Shown one piece after another: positions 7,106-7,322 of a stretch of DNA of 7,322 bases. Source of the stretch: Bacteroidota bacterium (GTDB lineage Bacteria; Bacteroidota; Bacteroidia; Bacteroidales; UBA4417); assembly GCA_020048595.1 (NCBI GenBank), contig JAIFMH010000152.1, forward strand, positions 1-7,322, given 5' to 3'. A program made the translations under genes and the position numbers. The notes below the pieces were generated by a model. That model made no database searches and had not been told where the DNA came from. It worked only from the letters and a program-made list of their open reading frames with translations. Positions within the stretch are counted from its first letter, which is position 1, and each line of letters starts with the position of its first letter.

Positions 7106-7322
7106 TTAATTATATACAACTTCCCTCATCGTTTTTGTACCATACATACTACGCATATTTATACGGATATCACGAAGTTTCTTCTGGTCATCCTCACTTC
7201 CTACAACCTTTTTCGAAATTGCATCCCATTTATCTTCATTGCCTTCCATGCTGGCAAGGTTTTTATATTCAACCATCAGCATAATCTGCCAGTCATCCGG
7301 GTTAGCTGCATTTCCTTCAAGA
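7106..7322 (-). CDS. Hypothetical protein, C-terminal fragment
   Basis: The minus-strand frame is open from the right window edge to a TAA at 7108-7106 and gives 71 residues. It begins LEGNAANPDDWQIMLMVEYK and ends GTKTMREVVYN. The middle is rich in charged residues (SKKVVGSEDDQKKLRDIR) and looks like an amphipathic helix, preceded by a hydrophobic strand-like segment (QIMLMVEY). I do not recognise a named family with confidence. The strand-helix pattern would suit a small alpha/beta domain, but this is a guess. It is taken as a real gene because the frame is closed, its composition is protein-like, and a well-placed terminator follows it. It converges on the A2M gene. The start lies outside the window. 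Confidence 0.75.
   Translation of the reverse strand, partial: LEGNAANPDDWQIMLMVEYKNLASMEGNEDKWDAISKKVVGSEDDQKKLRDIRINMRSMYGTKTMREVVYN

Overview
The window looks like a chromosomal piece of a Bacteroidota genome, probably of the order Bacteroidales. The reasons are moderate G+C with AT-rich spacers, no Shine-Dalgarno-like purine tract before the one visible gene start, a very large lipoprotein of the bacterial alpha-2-macroglobulin (A2M) type, and a citrate lyase alpha subunit of divergent type. This assignment is inferred from protein style, not from a marker gene.

Layout. (1) Bases 1-1227 (+) hold the C-terminal ~408 codons of citrate lyase alpha subunit (citF), cut by the left window edge and closed by a strong intrinsic terminator at 1244-1285. 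(2) Bases 1286-1546 are an AT-rich spacer that must carry the promoter of the next gene. (3) Bases 1547-6917 (+) are one A2M-family gene of about 1,790 codons. It encodes a lipoprotein signal peptide, N-terminal macroglobulin-like domains, MG2/MG3, a bait-region domain, the A2M domain, an intact Cys-Leu-Glu-Gln thioester motif and a C-terminal domain. It is split into two reading frames by a single frame change in the overlap 3042-3172, just before the MG2 domain. (4) Bases 6918-7105 are a convergent spacer with three hairpins: a GC-rich palindrome that begins inside the A2M stop codon, an AU-rich imperfect hairpin, and a terminator that serves the minus-strand gene. (5) Bases 7106-7322 (-) hold the last 71 codons of an unrecognised gene that enters from the right edge.

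How the genes relate. CitF acts in cytoplasmic citrate cleavage. The A2M lipoprotein would act in the periplasm as a protease trap. The terminator between them and the convergent last gene suggest three separate transcription units. The pbpC gene (penicillin-binding protein 1C) that often accompanies bacterial thioester A2M genes is not next to this one.

I do not see a clearly new system here. The items most worth a second look are the frame break in an otherwise intact A2M gene and the palindrome at its stop codon.
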